Assembly: GCA_963727915.1 (NCBI GenBank)
Contig: CAVSID010000004.1
Location: 372,001-436,000, forward strand
DNA: 64,000 bases
Origin: CAWAND01 sp963727915
GTDB lineage: Bacteria > Chloroflexota > Anaerolineae > Anaerolineales > E44-bin32
Reading direction: 5' to 3'
The notes under the pieces are model-generated. The model did no database searches. It had not been told where the DNA came from and saw only the letters and a program-made list of their open reading frames with translations. Below are positions 1 through 9,507 of the stretch, piece after piece; within the stretch, counting starts at the first letter, position 1, and every line of letters starts with the position of its first letter. The position numbers and the translations under genes were made by a program.

Positions 1-256
1 CTTCCGTGATCATCGTTCCCTAAACCCAAATTTAGGTGCACCTAACAACGGGTTATTTTCGCCGAAAGAGGCGGAACTGTCAAGGGGCAGGCGATCCGGG
101 CGATCGACAATCGAGGGCTCAACGCCAGGGGAAATCCCGGGCTCGGGCTTGGATGCGCCGGGAGAAGCAGAACCTAAGTTTTCGCCGAGGGCCGAGCGGG
201 GATCTTGACGCGCCGCCATTGCGTCGGGCGCCAATTTGGCTCTCGCCCAGTGTGTG

Positions 257-1039
257 CTATTGGGGTGCCCGGGGGACGCCAAGCAGGTAGGGCACGACGC
301 TCATGCCAGACGCCAGCTCGCCAACTTCCCACACATAGCGCCCGTCGGGATCGGCCTTGGATGCCAAGTGGCGCATCTCGTCGGCGGTGTAGGTTCTCAG
401 GACGGAGACGACGCCGTCCCAGCCGACCAGAAGAGGCACGATCGGGATCAGGTAGGTGAAAACGAGCCGGCTCAGCCGGAAGGGACGGATGGTGGGGGTC
501 ATCAACAGCACGGCGATTGGCGAAACGGCGAACTGGATCAGGTGCCGCAGGTCTCGGCGTTGGCCTTCGAAGATTGCCACTGCTTGGCCACTGGCGACGG
601 CATCATTCAGAATCTTTTGGGCGTCATCCGGGGCGAAATGGTGAAAGCTGAGAAACATCGTCCGCATGCCCGGCAGGTCACCCGGCACCTGGCCTGCGTC
701 CACCGACCTGGCCTCTGTAGCCAGCACATCCGGCATTTTGGCCACTACCGCGTTCAGGGCGTTTATATTGGGATAGGCGTCGGTCAGCCTGACCTGCAAT
801 CCAGGCACCTGCGACTCGAGCGCGGGCGCCAAGCTCACCCAAAGCCGCCCCCCGCCCGACCCCAGGTCGACGATACGATGTTCGCCGGAACCCTTCAAAC
901 CCGCGGCGATCACGTCCGCCGCCGGCGCAAATAGCCGAAGCGTTTCCACGGCCGTTCCCAGATAGTCTGTCATGAAGTCCCGGATCAGAACCGGGAACCA
1001 GCCGGCGTCTTCAAACTCAAAGGCCTGCACTCGCTTCAT
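257..1039 (-). CDS. class I SAM-dependent methyltransferase-like protein with hydrophobic C-terminal half
   Basis: The 260-residue product has a glycine-rich SAM-binding motif I (VDLGSGGGR, residues 57-65) after an N-terminal helical stretch, so it is probably a small-molecule or lipid methyltransferase. Residues 165-215 hold two hydrophobic segments (VSPIAVLLM and VFTYLIPIVPLLVGW), which suggests membrane attachment and is unusual for this fold. The ATG at 1037-1039 is preceded by GGGAGG at a good distance, which fixes the start. It stands alone, with the Nudix gene upstream on the same strand after a 49-base gap. The substrate cannot be read from the sequence. Confidence 0.75.
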   Translation of the reverse strand: MKRVQAFEFEDAGWFPVLIRDFMTDYLGTAVETLRLFAPAADVIAAGLKGSGEHRIVDLGSGGGRLWVSLAPALESQVPGLQVRLTDAYPNINALNAVVAKMPDVLATEARSVDAGQVPGDLPGMRTMFLSFHHFAPDDAQKILNDAVASGQAVAIFEGQRRDLRHLIQFAVSPIAVLLMTPTIRPFRLSRLVFTYLIPIVPLLVGWDGVVSVLRTYTADEMRHLASKADPDGRYVWEVGELASGMSVVPYLLGVPRAPQ

Positions 1040-1088
1040 CTGCTGATCCTCCCGCTCTGGCGGATTTCATGGATCGGCGCGGAAGAAG

Positions 1089-1574
1089 TCACCTTCCGGG
1101 TGGAAACACGTCTGAAGTTGTGCCGAGATGGACCACCTGAGGAAAGCCTGTGCGAAGGTCGTCCCAAAATCCTTCCGCCAGATGCTCAGGATAGACGTTC
1201 AGCCCTCCCAGATCCCGCCTCGGCACCCAGTCCACGTCTCGAATGTATTCCTCGTCGGGCCCGCTGCCGGCCACATTGTCCAGACTGATCACCCCTTCAT
1301 GCGAGCCGCACAGAAAGTAGAGCTCGACGTGGTGCACACCGGCGGCCGCCTCAGCAAACTCCCTCAGGTAGACCAGTTTGCCGATCTCGACCTGCAGGCC
1401 AGTTTCCTCCATAACCTCGCGCCGGGCGCAGGCAAGGATCGACTCGTCTTCGGGCTCTAAGCCGCCCCCGGGCGGGATCCACCACGTGGCACCGCTGTGT
1501 GGGTCAACGTGTTTGACCAGGAGCAGGCTGTCATCATTAACCAGAATGACAGCCGCTCGTACTCGGTGTTGCAC
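1089..1574 (-). CDS. Nudix hydrolase
   Basis: The product carries a complete Nudix box at residues 38-60 (a Gly, then Glu after five residues, then REVMEETGL), the Mg-binding signature of enzymes that cleave nucleoside diphosphates linked to another moiety. The frame is open further upstream to a TTG, but GGAGG lies five bases before the GTG at 1572-1574. That gives a 161-residue protein starting just before the first beta strand, so I prefer that start. The phrase WWIPPGGGLEP is typical of the small MutT-like group. The substrate is unknown. A Crp-like palindrome and a possible promoter lie upstream. Confidence 0.85.
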   Translation of the reverse strand: MQHRVRAAVILVNDDSLLLVKHVDPHSGATWWIPPGGGLEPEDESILACARREVMEETGLQVEIGKLVYLREFAEAAAGVHHVELYFLCGSHEGVISLDNVAGSGPDEEYIRDVDWVPRRDLGGLNVYPEHLAEGFWDDLRTGFPQVVHLGTTSDVFPPGR

Positions 1575-1617
1575 AGCACCCTCCGGAATCTCTCTTTGCA
1601 AGAAAGCATCGCCCTGT

Positions 1618-1633
1618 AAGGGGCTACCCCCTT
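1618..1633. other. perfect inverted repeat in the Nudix leader
   Basis: AAGGGG-CTAC-CCCCTT forms a 6-bp stem with a 4-base loop between the proposed promoter and the GTG start of the Nudix gene. No run of T follows on either strand. It could be a leader hairpin, but its function is not shown. Confidence 0.35.
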
Positions 1634-1705
1634 GCCGTACGAAATGCTCCTCGGACCGAACGGAGCACCTGGATGCGAATGCTGCAACGCAAATTGGACG
1701 CCGCT

Positions 1706-1734
1706 ATGATACACGCTTCTGTGCAAGTTCGGAA
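1706..1734 (-). promoter_or_regulatory. possible sigma70-type promoter for the Nudix gene
   Basis: On the minus strand TTCCGA (1734-1729) and TATCAT (1711-1706) are separated by exactly 17 bases. The -35 match is weak. The Crp-like palindrome at 1780-1797 would be centred about 90 bases upstream of the predicted start, a spacing known for class I Crp-type activation. Confidence 0.3.
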
Positions 1735-1779
1735 TCGGGGGCGAGGCGGTTTCCGGACACAACCTCGCGCATCAACCGC

Positions 1780-1797
1780 TTGTGAGGGATTTCACAA
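1780..1797. promoter_or_regulatory. Crp/Fnr-family operator-like palindrome
   Basis: TTGTGA-GGGATT-TCACAA matches the Crp-type consensus TGTGA-N6-TCACA perfectly, with one extra paired base on each side. It is upstream of the Nudix gene. Further perfect copies occur at 8505, 9508 and 60479. Confidence 0.6.
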
Positions 1798-1937
1798 ACT
1801 GAAGCGGCGACAGATCAGCCATGTCACGCCTGATGGCTTCGCCCGGCGGGGTGCCGCGGCGGGCGGACTTCATACTACGACCAGGGCCCACCTCACGCTA
1901 TGTGGCCGCCAGCACGAGCAGCTCTCTCCCCATTGCC

Positions 1938-3263
1938 TCAGCTCGAGGATGTGGGCGAGAAGCTGCCTTCATCTTTCAGAAACGCGTTGTAGAAATCCAG
2001 GATCAGTCCGTTCATCTTCTCGATGGTGCCCAGGCTGTCCACCGCCTGCCCCCCACCCTTGGGTACAGAGGCGTTGATCACCGACACCAGAAACGGGGAG
2101 ACGAGCGGCAGATCGGTCAGACTCATGTGGTTGGTGCCTTGCAGGTGGACTTCGAAGGCTTGGGGGGCCGTGGCGTCGACGTGCTTGACGGCGATGACCA
2201 GGTTTGGATCCTGGTTGGCTTCCATCAGACGAACCATGTCGTCGGCGAGGATATTCAGGATCGGCACGGGATAGACCGTATCGTTAAGGACGTATCTGCC
2301 GTCGACATAGGCCACGTACTCGCCGCCCATGTCAGCGTCCAGATTGACCACGGCGTCGATATCGTTCCGCTCTCTGGCCACCTGGGCGCTGGATTCTCCA
2401 CCCAGGCTGTGTCCCATCAAACCGATCTTCCCTGGATCGATGAGCCTGTAAACGGCACCCGAGTCTGCGTCCTGCGTCCGGTCCAGGATCGTATCCAGGA
2501 CAAAGTTGATGTCCGCCATACGCAGCGCCATCCATGTCTTCTCGATCTCGAACGACGTGGCTACGTCGTATTTTCCGGCGTTGACATCCTGAACCTGCTG
2601 GAAAAACGACGAATCCACCAGCACCCGGCGGCCATCTGCGCCTACCGTGACCAAAGAGTGGTAGGGATGGTCGATCGAACACACCACATAGCCGTTGCTG
2701 GCCAGCTCGAGAAAGGTCGAGGTGTTGCTGGTCTTGACACCGAAGGCCCCATGAGAATACACGACCAGCGGGTAGGGCCCGCCCTGGTCATCCGGGTACC
2801 AGAACTCAACGTTGACCTGCCTGTGCTCACCCGTGTTGGCGAAAGTCTCGCTGCGGCTCTGGTCGGTGTAGGTGGTGGTGACGGTAGCCACCGGGTGTGT
2901 CCCGGTGACTCGGGGAGGCACGTACTGCGGGAAGATGAAAGCCGGCGTCAAGACGATGGCAACCAAGAACAAGATCACCGCGGCACGTGCCAGGCTCCTC
3001 CCGACCGTAAATTCCTTCTGAGTTGCCGTCTTGAGTACCAACCCCCGCACTCCGAGCACGGCCCATACCAGAAGCAACGCAGCCAACGCAAACCAGCGGA
3101 AGCTCCACTGAATGACCGACGTCAGCACCAACAGGACAAACACGGCCAGGGCGCTGATCCGGATGAAGCTCTTGAGCCCTTCCTGGCGGGACCGGGTCAC
3201 GATGCTGTAGCCGGCAAAGGATAGTTCAACTACAAAGGCGATGATCAGGACGGCTGTTGCCAT
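1938..3263 (-). CDS. membrane-anchored alpha/beta hydrolase, PAF-acetylhydrolase/dienelactone hydrolase type
   Basis: The 441-residue protein has three or four N-terminal membrane segments (about residues 2-22, 36-56, 57-76 and 94-112), then an alpha/beta hydrolase domain. The nucleophile elbow GHSLGG is at 284-289 (Ser286), an oxyanion-side motif YSHGAFG is near 169, and a likely catalytic His is in TNHMS near residue 385. The arrangement resembles PAF-acetylhydrolase-like lipases, so an esterase acting at the membrane is likely. ATG 3263 has GGAGAT upstream. The N-terminal membrane domain makes it longer than soluble relatives. Confidence 0.8.
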   Translation of the reverse strand: MATAVLIIAFVVELSFAGYSIVTRSRQEGLKSFIRISALAVFVLLVLTSVIQWSFRWFALAALLLVWAVLGVRGLVLKTATQKEFTVGRSLARAAVILFLVAIVLTPAFIFPQYVPPRVTGTHPVATVTTTYTDQSRSETFANTGEHRQVNVEFWYPDDQGGPYPLVVYSHGAFGVKTSNTSTFLELASNGYVVCSIDHPYHSLVTVGADGRRVLVDSSFFQQVQDVNAGKYDVATSFEIEKTWMALRMADINFVLDTILDRTQDADSGAVYRLIDPGKIGLMGHSLGGESSAQVARERNDIDAVVNLDADMGGEYVAYVDGRYVLNDTVYPVPILNILADDMVRLMEANQDPNLVIAVKHVDATAPQAFEVHLQGTNHMSLTDLPLVSPFLVSVINASVPKGGGQAVDSLGTIEKMNGLILDFYNAFLKDEGSFSPTSSS

Positions 3264-3387
3264 TTCAGATCTCCTGGTCTGCCGGCGGGGTGTGATGTCG
3301 GGCAGCAGACGTGGTTGCGGTAGCGACGCAGAGGCACAGGTGCATGAGTGTGTGGCATTTGCATGGGGACGGGAACGATGCCCCCGG

Positions 3388-4078
3388 CTACCAGATGAGG
3401 GGCACCAGACGGCAGCGGGTGACCTGGCAGTATGCCTCGTAGCCGGCCAGCTCGCGTCGCAGGAGCCGCTCCTCGCTCTGGATGCGTCCGATCAAGGTCA
3501 GGGGAAAGATGATGGACGGAATCAGGCCCCACCAGGACCCCAAGGCGAGCGGGGAGAGGACGAACATGACGCTCATCGCGAGGTACATCGGATGGCGAAC
3601 CAAGGCATACGGCCCGGTCCGGATCACGACCTGCTGTGGATCAACTTCGACGACCCTTGAGGCAAACCGATTTCTCGCGCAAGGTCAGTCCAAACAACCC
3701 ATACCCAGCGAGTATGGCGAAATCGGCCAAGAGGACCAGAAGCGTCGGGACATGGGACCAGCCATAACGGTGATCCAGCCCGGGAACCACGAGGAGCACG
3801 ACCATGGTTATCGACGAAATCAGTACGACCCGGTTCTGAGAAGCCTGGCTCTCTTTCATGCGCATGCGCCGCTCGAGCAGCTCAGGGCTGTTGAAGAGGA
3901 GGATCGATCCCACAATCAGCACCGGCACAAGAAGAAGCACAAGGTACAGCCAGGCTTGCCAGTAGCTAAGATCCCCGGCAGGCAGGAAGATAAGCAGTCC
4001 AACGAACAGCACCCCCGCGGCCAGGCGCCAGGCGGCCATCCCAAGCAAGCGCGGCCTCGACGGGAATGGCTTATCCAT
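3388..4078 (-). pseudogene. isoprenylcysteine carboxyl methyltransferase-like membrane protein, frameshifted
   Basis: The N-terminal part (from ATG 4078) has four hydrophobic segments and stops early at 3641. The ICMT signature continues in another frame: TGPYALVRHPMYLA, then a membrane segment and the family-typical end CRLVPLIW, with a stop at 3388. One extra base around 3668 (after LTLRE) explains the break; removing it restores a protein of about 230 residues like the intact paralogue at 10269-10937. ATG 4078 overlaps the stop of the upstream hydrolase by 8 bases, so the two were probably co-translated. The break may be real or an assembly indel. Confidence 0.7.
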
Positions 4079-5063
4079 GGGCAAGTTCTCCGCCACGCCT
4101 CTCCTCCCCAGCCGCCGGCAGTGCTGGACGCGGCGAAGTCATTTCGTGCCGGTGGGTCTCCGAATCCCCTCTGCCCTCCCCCAAGAACGCAAGAAGGACT
4201 TCGTTTACTCGAGCAGGCTGAGCAAGAGCCGTGATGTGGTGGGCGGCCAGGATGAGGCAGGTCTGGATCGAAGGCATCAAGCGCTTGGCTGCTCCAATGA
4301 CTGCTTCAGGGTTGTAGATCCGCTCGTGGTCTCCCACGATGAGCAGTGTCGGCGCTTTGATCTGCGCCAGCTCGTCCGGCTTGTAGACCCTGGGGAAGAC
4401 ACGCGTTGTCGTGCTTCCGTGCACCATGATCTGTGTGAAGAGGTGTTTCCACGCGGGATCGGTGGGCAGGTCGGCCAACAGCCAGTTGACACCTCTCTGG
4501 ATGACCCGCCCTGGCCCTGGCAGCCAGGGGAAGAACAGGTACATTGCCTTGGGTATGAACGTGTGAAGGTAGAAGGGCGTCATCGCGTGGAATGTGGCGG
4601 CCGGCCCGATAAGGACCAGCCTGCGGATGCGACCCGCAAGCTTCATGGCGCAATAGGCGCCCCCAAAGCCGCCAAACGAATTCCCAATCAAGGCAACTTC
4701 GTCCAATCCGAGACCGTTCAGCACTTCCGTGAACCATTGGACGTAATCGTCCAGGCTGGCGATTGGCCGGCTGGGACGACTCTTGTTGGCTTCGCCCATG
4801 ACGTCCACGGCGAACGTCCGGTAATGCGGGACCAACCCGGCCACGGTCGGCCCCCAGGATGTGGCTGTGGCGAACAGGGCATTCAATAGGACGACGGGCT
4901 CAGCACCTACCGCACCGTTCACCAGGACGTGCGTGAGTCCGAAACTGGTGGGGACGTCGATTTCTTCCGGAGGAAGCGGCCAGGTGCGCACGACGGCTTG
5001 ATAGGCATCCATGACCACAGCCTCGCCTGATGGTGAGGTGAAAACCGAGAGTTCGGAGACCAT
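4071..5063 (-). CDS. alpha/beta hydrolase
   Basis: The 330-residue product has a nucleophile elbow GNSFGG (residues 127-132, Ser129), a strand-loop with LLNALFATATSW near 60-70 in the oxyanion position, an acid-bearing strand (LLIVGDHE) and a late His in AAHHITAL, giving the full triad. It resembles haloalkane dehalogenase/BphD-like hydrolases; the substrate is unknown. The long frame starts at 5306, but GAGG precedes ATG 5063, which also avoids most of the overlap with the Fpg gene. The stop overlaps the start of the ICMT-like gene. The C-terminal 25 residues are polar and probably disordered. Confidence 0.78.
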   Translation of the reverse strand: MVSELSVFTSPSGEAVVMDAYQAVVRTWPLPPEEIDVPTSFGLTHVLVNGAVGAEPVVLLNALFATATSWGPTVAGLVPHYRTFAVDVMGEANKSRPSRPIASLDDYVQWFTEVLNGLGLDEVALIGNSFGGFGGAYCAMKLAGRIRRLVLIGPAATFHAMTPFYLHTFIPKAMYLFFPWLPGPGRVIQRGVNWLLADLPTDPAWKHLFTQIMVHGSTTTRVFPRVYKPDELAQIKAPTLLIVGDHERIYNPEAVIGAAKRLMPSIQTCLILAAHHITALAQPARVNEVLLAFLGEGRGDSETHRHEMTSPRPALPAAGEERRGGELAHG

Positions 5064-5191
5064 TTGGGAATCCTCGAAGGCGGCCGTACGGAGGTGGGGC
5101 CCGCCGGTCGCTTCATGGCGGCGGACAGCGTTCGATGTGTTGCCCTTCAACACCTCAAGTATGCCCCCCTTGCCAAGGGAGCGACCAGTAA

Positions 5192-6061
5192 TCAGTGACC
5201 TGTTTCGGGGAGGACGTTTGACTGGGCGGGCTGGCAGATCGGGCACAGATAGCAGGCGCCCCCCAGGTACTGGATCTTCTCGACCCGGCCACCACACCGC
5301 GGACACGGGCGCTGGAGGGCGGAGGCATCCATGATCCGGGCGTAGCCGCCGGGTTGGCCGAACAAATCGACCTCATCATCCCGGCCGCCCTTCTCGGTAA
5401 CTTCGGCAACCGTGGCCACGATCGACTCGAGCAACGCCCGCCTCTCGCCGAGGGTCAACGTCCCGAGACCGCGGCGGGGATGAAGCCTCGACCGGAAGAG
5501 GATGTCTTGTGCGATGGCATTACCCAAGCCTGGGATAAGTTGGTCCTGCGTCAGGAGGCCTTTGACCGAGCGTTTGCCCATTCCAACGACCTCGTGGATG
5601 AGGCTGCTGAAGTACTCAAGGTCAAACCCAGCGGAGTCGGGCGTGACGCGCATGTCCTTGATATATTGGCGGTTCGCCTCATCGCCCCGCCGGTACAGCT
5701 CATAGGCGCCCCACATGCTGGTGGTTGCGCTGAAGCTGGAGCCATCCTCGAATGCCAGCAGGAGGTGGTACTTGCTGGGTGGGTTCGTCCCGGGTGGGTG
5801 GTGGAGCATCTTGCCCCCGCACTCTCCGAACAAGAGGAGATGCTCCGGATCGAGCGGGAGGAAGAGCCACTTGCCCCTGGCGGCGGCTTCGCCGATGGTC
5901 CTGCCCTGCGTGAGCGTCTGGAATTCGGCCGGGCTTTTGTTGTACCAGACGAACTTGTGCGGGCGGTTTCCCAGATGTCCCGCTTGGATGATCTTGCCCG
6001 CCAGGGTTCGACTCATTTGGCGAGCCAGGGTCTTGAATTCCGGAAGCTCGAAAATGGCCAA
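5192..6061 (-). CDS. Fpg/Nei family DNA glycosylase
   Basis: The product has the N-terminal FELPEF segment, an H2TH region with LLTQDQLIPGLGNAIAQDILF, and a C-terminal zinc finger with two CxxC pairs (CPRC and CPIC). It therefore belongs to the formamidopyrimidine-DNA glycosylase/endonuclease VIII family that removes oxidised bases. The annotated first codon is a TTG at 6059-6061 that almost touches its GAGGAG. Family members I remember begin MFELPE, which would need the ATT at 6053-6055 as start, with a good 8-base spacing. The start is therefore odd. The classical Pro-Glu N-terminus is not obvious, so catalysis may differ from Fpg. Confidence 0.85.
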   Translation of the reverse strand: MAIFELPEFKTLARQMSRTLAGKIIQAGHLGNRPHKFVWYNKSPAEFQTLTQGRTIGEAAARGKWLFLPLDPEHLLLFGECGGKMLHHPPGTNPPSKYHLLLAFEDGSSFSATTSMWGAYELYRRGDEANRQYIKDMRVTPDSAGFDLEYFSSLIHEVVGMGKRSVKGLLTQDQLIPGLGNAIAQDILFRSRLHPRRGLGTLTLGERRALLESIVATVAEVTEKGGRDDEVDLFGQPGGYARIMDASALQRPCPRCGGRVEKIQYLGGACYLCPICQPAQSNVLPETGH

Positions 6062-6130
6062 TCTCCTCAGGTGATGCTGCCCTTAGGGCCGCAGCTGTCC
6101 GCCCTACCCGGCCAGTTCACTCGGCGCGGC

Positions 6131-6892
6131 TCAACCGCCGAGGTAGGCCCCCAGGCTGGCCAGCATACCCAGCACGTTGAGCGTGATGTGCGTGCTCATG
6201 CTGATGTAGATGTTGCGCTTCCTGGCCGCCACGTAGACGATGGGCAACAGGGCCAGGATGCGCGTGAGATTGCCCCAGGGTGAGAAGAAGTGGTACACAG
6301 AGAACAAGACCACGTTCCAGACGACCGCCCACACCGTACCCAAACGTGAGACCCGGGGGAGCAGATAGCCACGGAAGTACATCTCTTCCACCGCCGGGCC
6401 GGCAAACCCGTTGAGCACAAAGGCCGCAACGAGAGTCAGCATGAGTTTCCCGCGGGCAATCCCCTCGAACTGGCTCATGGCGGCCGTGGGGAGCGACCAT
6501 GCGGGCATCCAGGCGAAAAGCCGGGATGCGAACACTCCCTCCAGTGACGAGAGGCCGACAAAGATCACGGCGCCCCACACGGTCAACAGCGGAACGGTCC
6601 AGGCGAAAGTCGTCCAAGGCAGGGGTTCTCGCCAGACAACAACCCCCTTCAGGCTCAGCCGACCGTTCTTCCGGTAACCAAGGACGAGCAGTAGGCCGAG
6701 CTCGAATGGGATCAGGATGACGAGGATAGCAAGAAGCAGGGCGGCGATTGCAGGATAGCCTGCGGCCATGATTGACGGGGCAATGAGAAAGTAGAGCAGG
6801 GTAAGCAAACCACCGGGCAGGAGATGCATGAGGACGGATTTCCCCACAGACATCTGCTTGGGCAAGCCTGCGGCGATGGGACTTTCGGGCAT
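6131..6892 (-). CDS. CPBP family intramembrane glutamic protease
   Basis: The 253-residue product has about seven hydrophobic segments and the CPBP motifs. These are an adjacent Glu pair with Arg four residues on (AVEEMYFRG, residues 167-175), a second motif with His (SVYHFFSP, near 199) and a third with His (STHITLN, near 236). Such proteins are Rce1/CaaX-like membrane proteases or bacteriocin-immunity-type proteins. GGAGG before ATG 6892 sets the start. It is one of three CPBP genes in the window. Target proteins are unknown. Confidence 0.85.
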   Translation of the reverse strand: MPESPIAAGLPKQMSVGKSVLMHLLPGGLLTLLYFLIAPSIMAAGYPAIAALLLAILVILIPFELGLLLVLGYRKNGRLSLKGVVVWREPLPWTTFAWTVPLLTVWGAVIFVGLSSLEGVFASRLFAWMPAWSLPTAAMSQFEGIARGKLMLTLVAAFVLNGFAGPAVEEMYFRGYLLPRVSRLGTVWAVVWNVVLFSVYHFFSPWGNLTRILALLPIVYVAARKRNIYISMSTHITLNVLGMLASLGAYLGG

Positions 6893-7162
6893 GATGACGA
6901 TCCTCCACGGTTCAAGTTCTCGTGATCGTCGGACCATCCGGCGCCAATATCATTTTTGCCAAAGTTGGCCATTTGCGCAAGATCTGAGCTTGAGGGTTGT
7001 TGATCGCGACCCGCTGCAACTGGCCGTCCGGCCTCCATTGAAGCAGAAGGGGCCAAATGTCACCTGAAATTATCGCCGCCAGATATTACCCTAGGGAGGA
7101 ACCCTCGAAGCCCCGTGACCTTGAGGCGCGCCACGCCGATAACGCCGGAGGGAGATGAGCTT

Positions 7163-7438
7163 ATGGACAACGGAACACGAAATCGGCTGAGCAACAGCCT
7201 GGGCGCGGGAATCGCCATCGGCGCCGGGGTGGGGGTGGCTATCGGCCTGGCCCTCGGCAACCTGGCCCTCGGCATTGCCATCGGGGTCAGCCTTGGGGTT
7301 GCGCTGGGTGCGGCCCACGGCACCCAGGAAGATACCGCCGAACCTGCCTCGGGCACTGCCAGAGTTTTGGCGATCGCCGGGGTCGCGTTGGGCGCGGTCA
7401 TTCTGATTGGGTTGATCATCGTGATGGGGTTCCGCTAG
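7163..7438 (+). CDS. small glycine-zipper membrane protein
   Basis: This plus-strand gene encodes 91 residues with two Gly/Ala-rich hydrophobic stretches (about 16-50 and 67-90) made of GxxxG-like repeats, typical of glycine-zipper membrane proteins. GGAGGGAG lies about 9 bases before ATG 7163. It is one of the few plus-strand genes here and is flanked by minus-strand genes on both sides. No function is known to me. Confidence 0.6.
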   Translation: MDNGTRNRLSNSLGAGIAIGAGVGVAIGLALGNLALGIAIGVSLGVALGAAHGTQEDTAEPASGTARVLAIAGVALGAVILIGLIIVMGFR

Positions 7439-7688
7439 CCAACCACGGCCGCGTAACATAGCGCGGCAACACACTCGGGCGTCGAGCTTGGTTGGGACGC
7501 GCCGCCGTTGCCGATTCAGACGCCGCGCCAGGCTCCGACGGCCCCTCACGAATGTGGCCGACATCATCCCCTAAACTGATCAGACGGGCGCTTCGGCGCT
7601 TTGCTCGATGCAGCCAGCAATGCGAGCCGGGGGATCTAATGACGCATCCGCCTGACCAGCGTAGGAGCCCGGCACTGACGGTGAACGC

Positions 7689-8354
7689 CTAGCCTCGACG
7701 CTCGCGGCGCAGCGTCTGGTGGCAGGCCTCACACACAGCCTGAGTAGTCTGGCTGTTTTCAAAACCGGTGGCAGCCGTGCCATCCGTCGCGTGACCCGAA
7801 TGGCAGCTGGTACAGGTTCCGGCCTGAGGCGTGGACGCTTGCCACTCCGCCAGCCGCGCATGCCAATGGTTGGGGCCGGCCTCTTCGCCGCCGCGCCGTC
7901 CCTGGAGTCCTTGCACCGTGGTCTTGGGCACATAGCCGGGCTGAACCACCTCCTGGTGGCACTTGAGGCAGTTGGCGTCCTGGATCGGAACCGTCTGCTT
8001 GGCGGGCTGCGCCGCCGTGCCCGTGTACCAGGCGAGCGCGTTGCGCGCCCCCAAGAGCTCGGCGCTCATCCGCCCGAAGACTCCCACTCCCGAATGGCAG
8101 TCGATGCACCGCGTGGTCGCCGGCTGGGCCGTGTGAAACGACGCCAGGTCGCTTGGCTGCGCGGCCGTCGAGCGTTGGAAGAAAGTTGACTCCGGCTGAG
8201 TGTGACACGAGGCGCAGAACGCATCCCGTGTCTCTTGCGTGGCGGCGAAGGTGAAGCCCCCCGCCGCCAGCAATACGGCGAGCGCAGCACCACCGATGAC
8301 CACCCACAGGTATCTTCGTGCACGTATTGTCGGACCGGCCGACGTTTCGGACAT
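7689..8354 (-). CDS. membrane-anchored multiheme cytochrome c (five CxxCH)
   Basis: The 221-residue product has one N-terminal membrane anchor (about residues 15-36) and five haem c attachment motifs: CASCH (47), CIDCH (83), CLKCH (129), CTSCH (181) and CEACH (208). That resembles NapC/NirT-type quinol-oxidising anchors, though spacing and count differ from the four-haem NapC core. It should face the outside of the cytoplasmic membrane and carry electrons. GGAG precedes ATG 8354. A perfect Crp/Fnr-like palindrome lies about 150 bases upstream, which would fit oxygen-responsive control. Confidence 0.85.
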   Translation of the reverse strand: MSETSAGPTIRARRYLWVVIGGAALAVLLAAGGFTFAATQETRDAFCASCHTQPESTFFQRSTAAQPSDLASFHTAQPATTRCIDCHSGVGVFGRMSAELLGARNALAWYTGTAAQPAKQTVPIQDANCLKCHQEVVQPGYVPKTTVQGLQGRRGGEEAGPNHWHARLAEWQASTPQAGTCTSCHSGHATDGTAATGFENSQTTQAVCEACHQTLRRERRG

Positions 8355-8504
8355 GGGTGAACTCCTGTACCTTCGAATTTGGACCAAGGTCGACGCTCCG
8401 GGGACCAACTCCCGCGTCAGGGTGGATTCTCACCCGCCGCTCCGCGAAGGCACCCCCTCCGGAAGTGTACCCAGAGGCGATCTCACCACATGGATGGTGA
8501 CACA

Positions 8505-8522
8505 TTGTGAAGGAATTCACAA
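8505..8522. promoter_or_regulatory. Crp/Fnr-family operator-like palindrome
   Basis: TTGTGA-AGGAAT-TCACAA is a perfect match to the Crp-type consensus. It lies upstream of the multiheme cytochrome gene and just past the 3' end of the sensor remnant. Confidence 0.6.
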
Positions 8523-8536
8523 GCAGCTTGGGGGTC

Positions 8537-9449
8537 CTACCGAATCCCCCCCGGCAAGGTGCTGGCTGGGGTCGAGCTCGATCCCTGGGATCCTCGCATT
8601 GGCCTCGGCTTCCCCGGAACGAAGAAGGCCACGGTGATGCCTACGGCGACCAGCAGCCCCTTGATCTGCTGGCGAACTTCCTGGCCGGCATGGCGGTTGC
8701 GGACGAAGAGCGACGCCGCACTGCCGACGACGATCACCATGATGCCGATAGGCCACACGTTGAAGAAGGGCTCTTCAAGGCCTTCAAGGAAGGGAAGCCC
8801 GACCGGATTGGGCATCGCCCATCGTCCGTCGCCCGCCCCTATATCGGGCGAGAACACTCCCCCAATGAGGACCCCAGCCAGTCACATGCCGATCGCCAAC
8901 TTCATATCCAGTTCCGGCGCCCGGCCGGTGGGCGCCCGGTCGGAAAATAGAGCGGGATGAGGAAGAACGAAAAGAGCGGAAACATCCAGCCAGTTCTGTC
9001 CACCAAGGACGCCAACCACAATGCGGGCGTGATGGCCTGAGGCGCCGAGGCGTAGGGCTGCAGCACCAGGCTCGCAGCGTCGAAGACGTTGCCGAAGGCG
9101 ACGACCATCATCAACCAGCCGACGCGGTTGCCATGTTGTCGGGTGACGATCAGGGCCCCCAGAACAGAAATTACGAGCGGGAGAATCAATCCAAACACGT
9201 GCACGCCGCCGGCCAGATCGGGCGGCCCGGTCAGGTGGGTAACCGAATCCATGAAAAGTAGCAGCCCGCCCAGAAGAAGGTTGACAGCCGCATCCCATGC
9301 AAGCACTGTGCTGTCCCGACCGTTCCCCCCTGGCAAATCCTGAACCAAACCGAGCCTGAAGGTGAGCGCACGACGTCGCAACACCGGCTGCTGAAGAACG
9401 GCAGCCCGAGGCTTGGCCACCGGCAATCACATGCCTGGAAAGATGTCAT
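8537..9449 (-). pseudogene. remnant of a membrane sensor (histidine-kinase-type N-terminal region)
   Basis: The reading frame at 8906-9426 encodes several membrane helices ending in LYFPTGRPPAG. The same protein continues in another frame (8537-8857) with FSPDIGAGDGRWAMPNPVGL and two more helices. This layout is seen in the N-terminal membrane domain of large Chloroflexota-type sensor kinases, although I base that on memory. A frameshift near 8920 and the absence of any kinase domain downstream mark it as a decayed fragment. A Crp-like palindrome lies upstream at 9508. Confidence 0.55.
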
Positions 9450-9507
9450 CCGTCATCTTTGGATGGCTTGCCAAATCTCTCGTGCGGGCCGATCGGCATG
9501 CGCCAGC

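Noticed and set aside
1821..3224. Long plus-strand frame opposite the membrane hydrolase
   Set aside because: It is the antisense shadow of a clearly conserved gene and has no ribosome site or recognisable domain.
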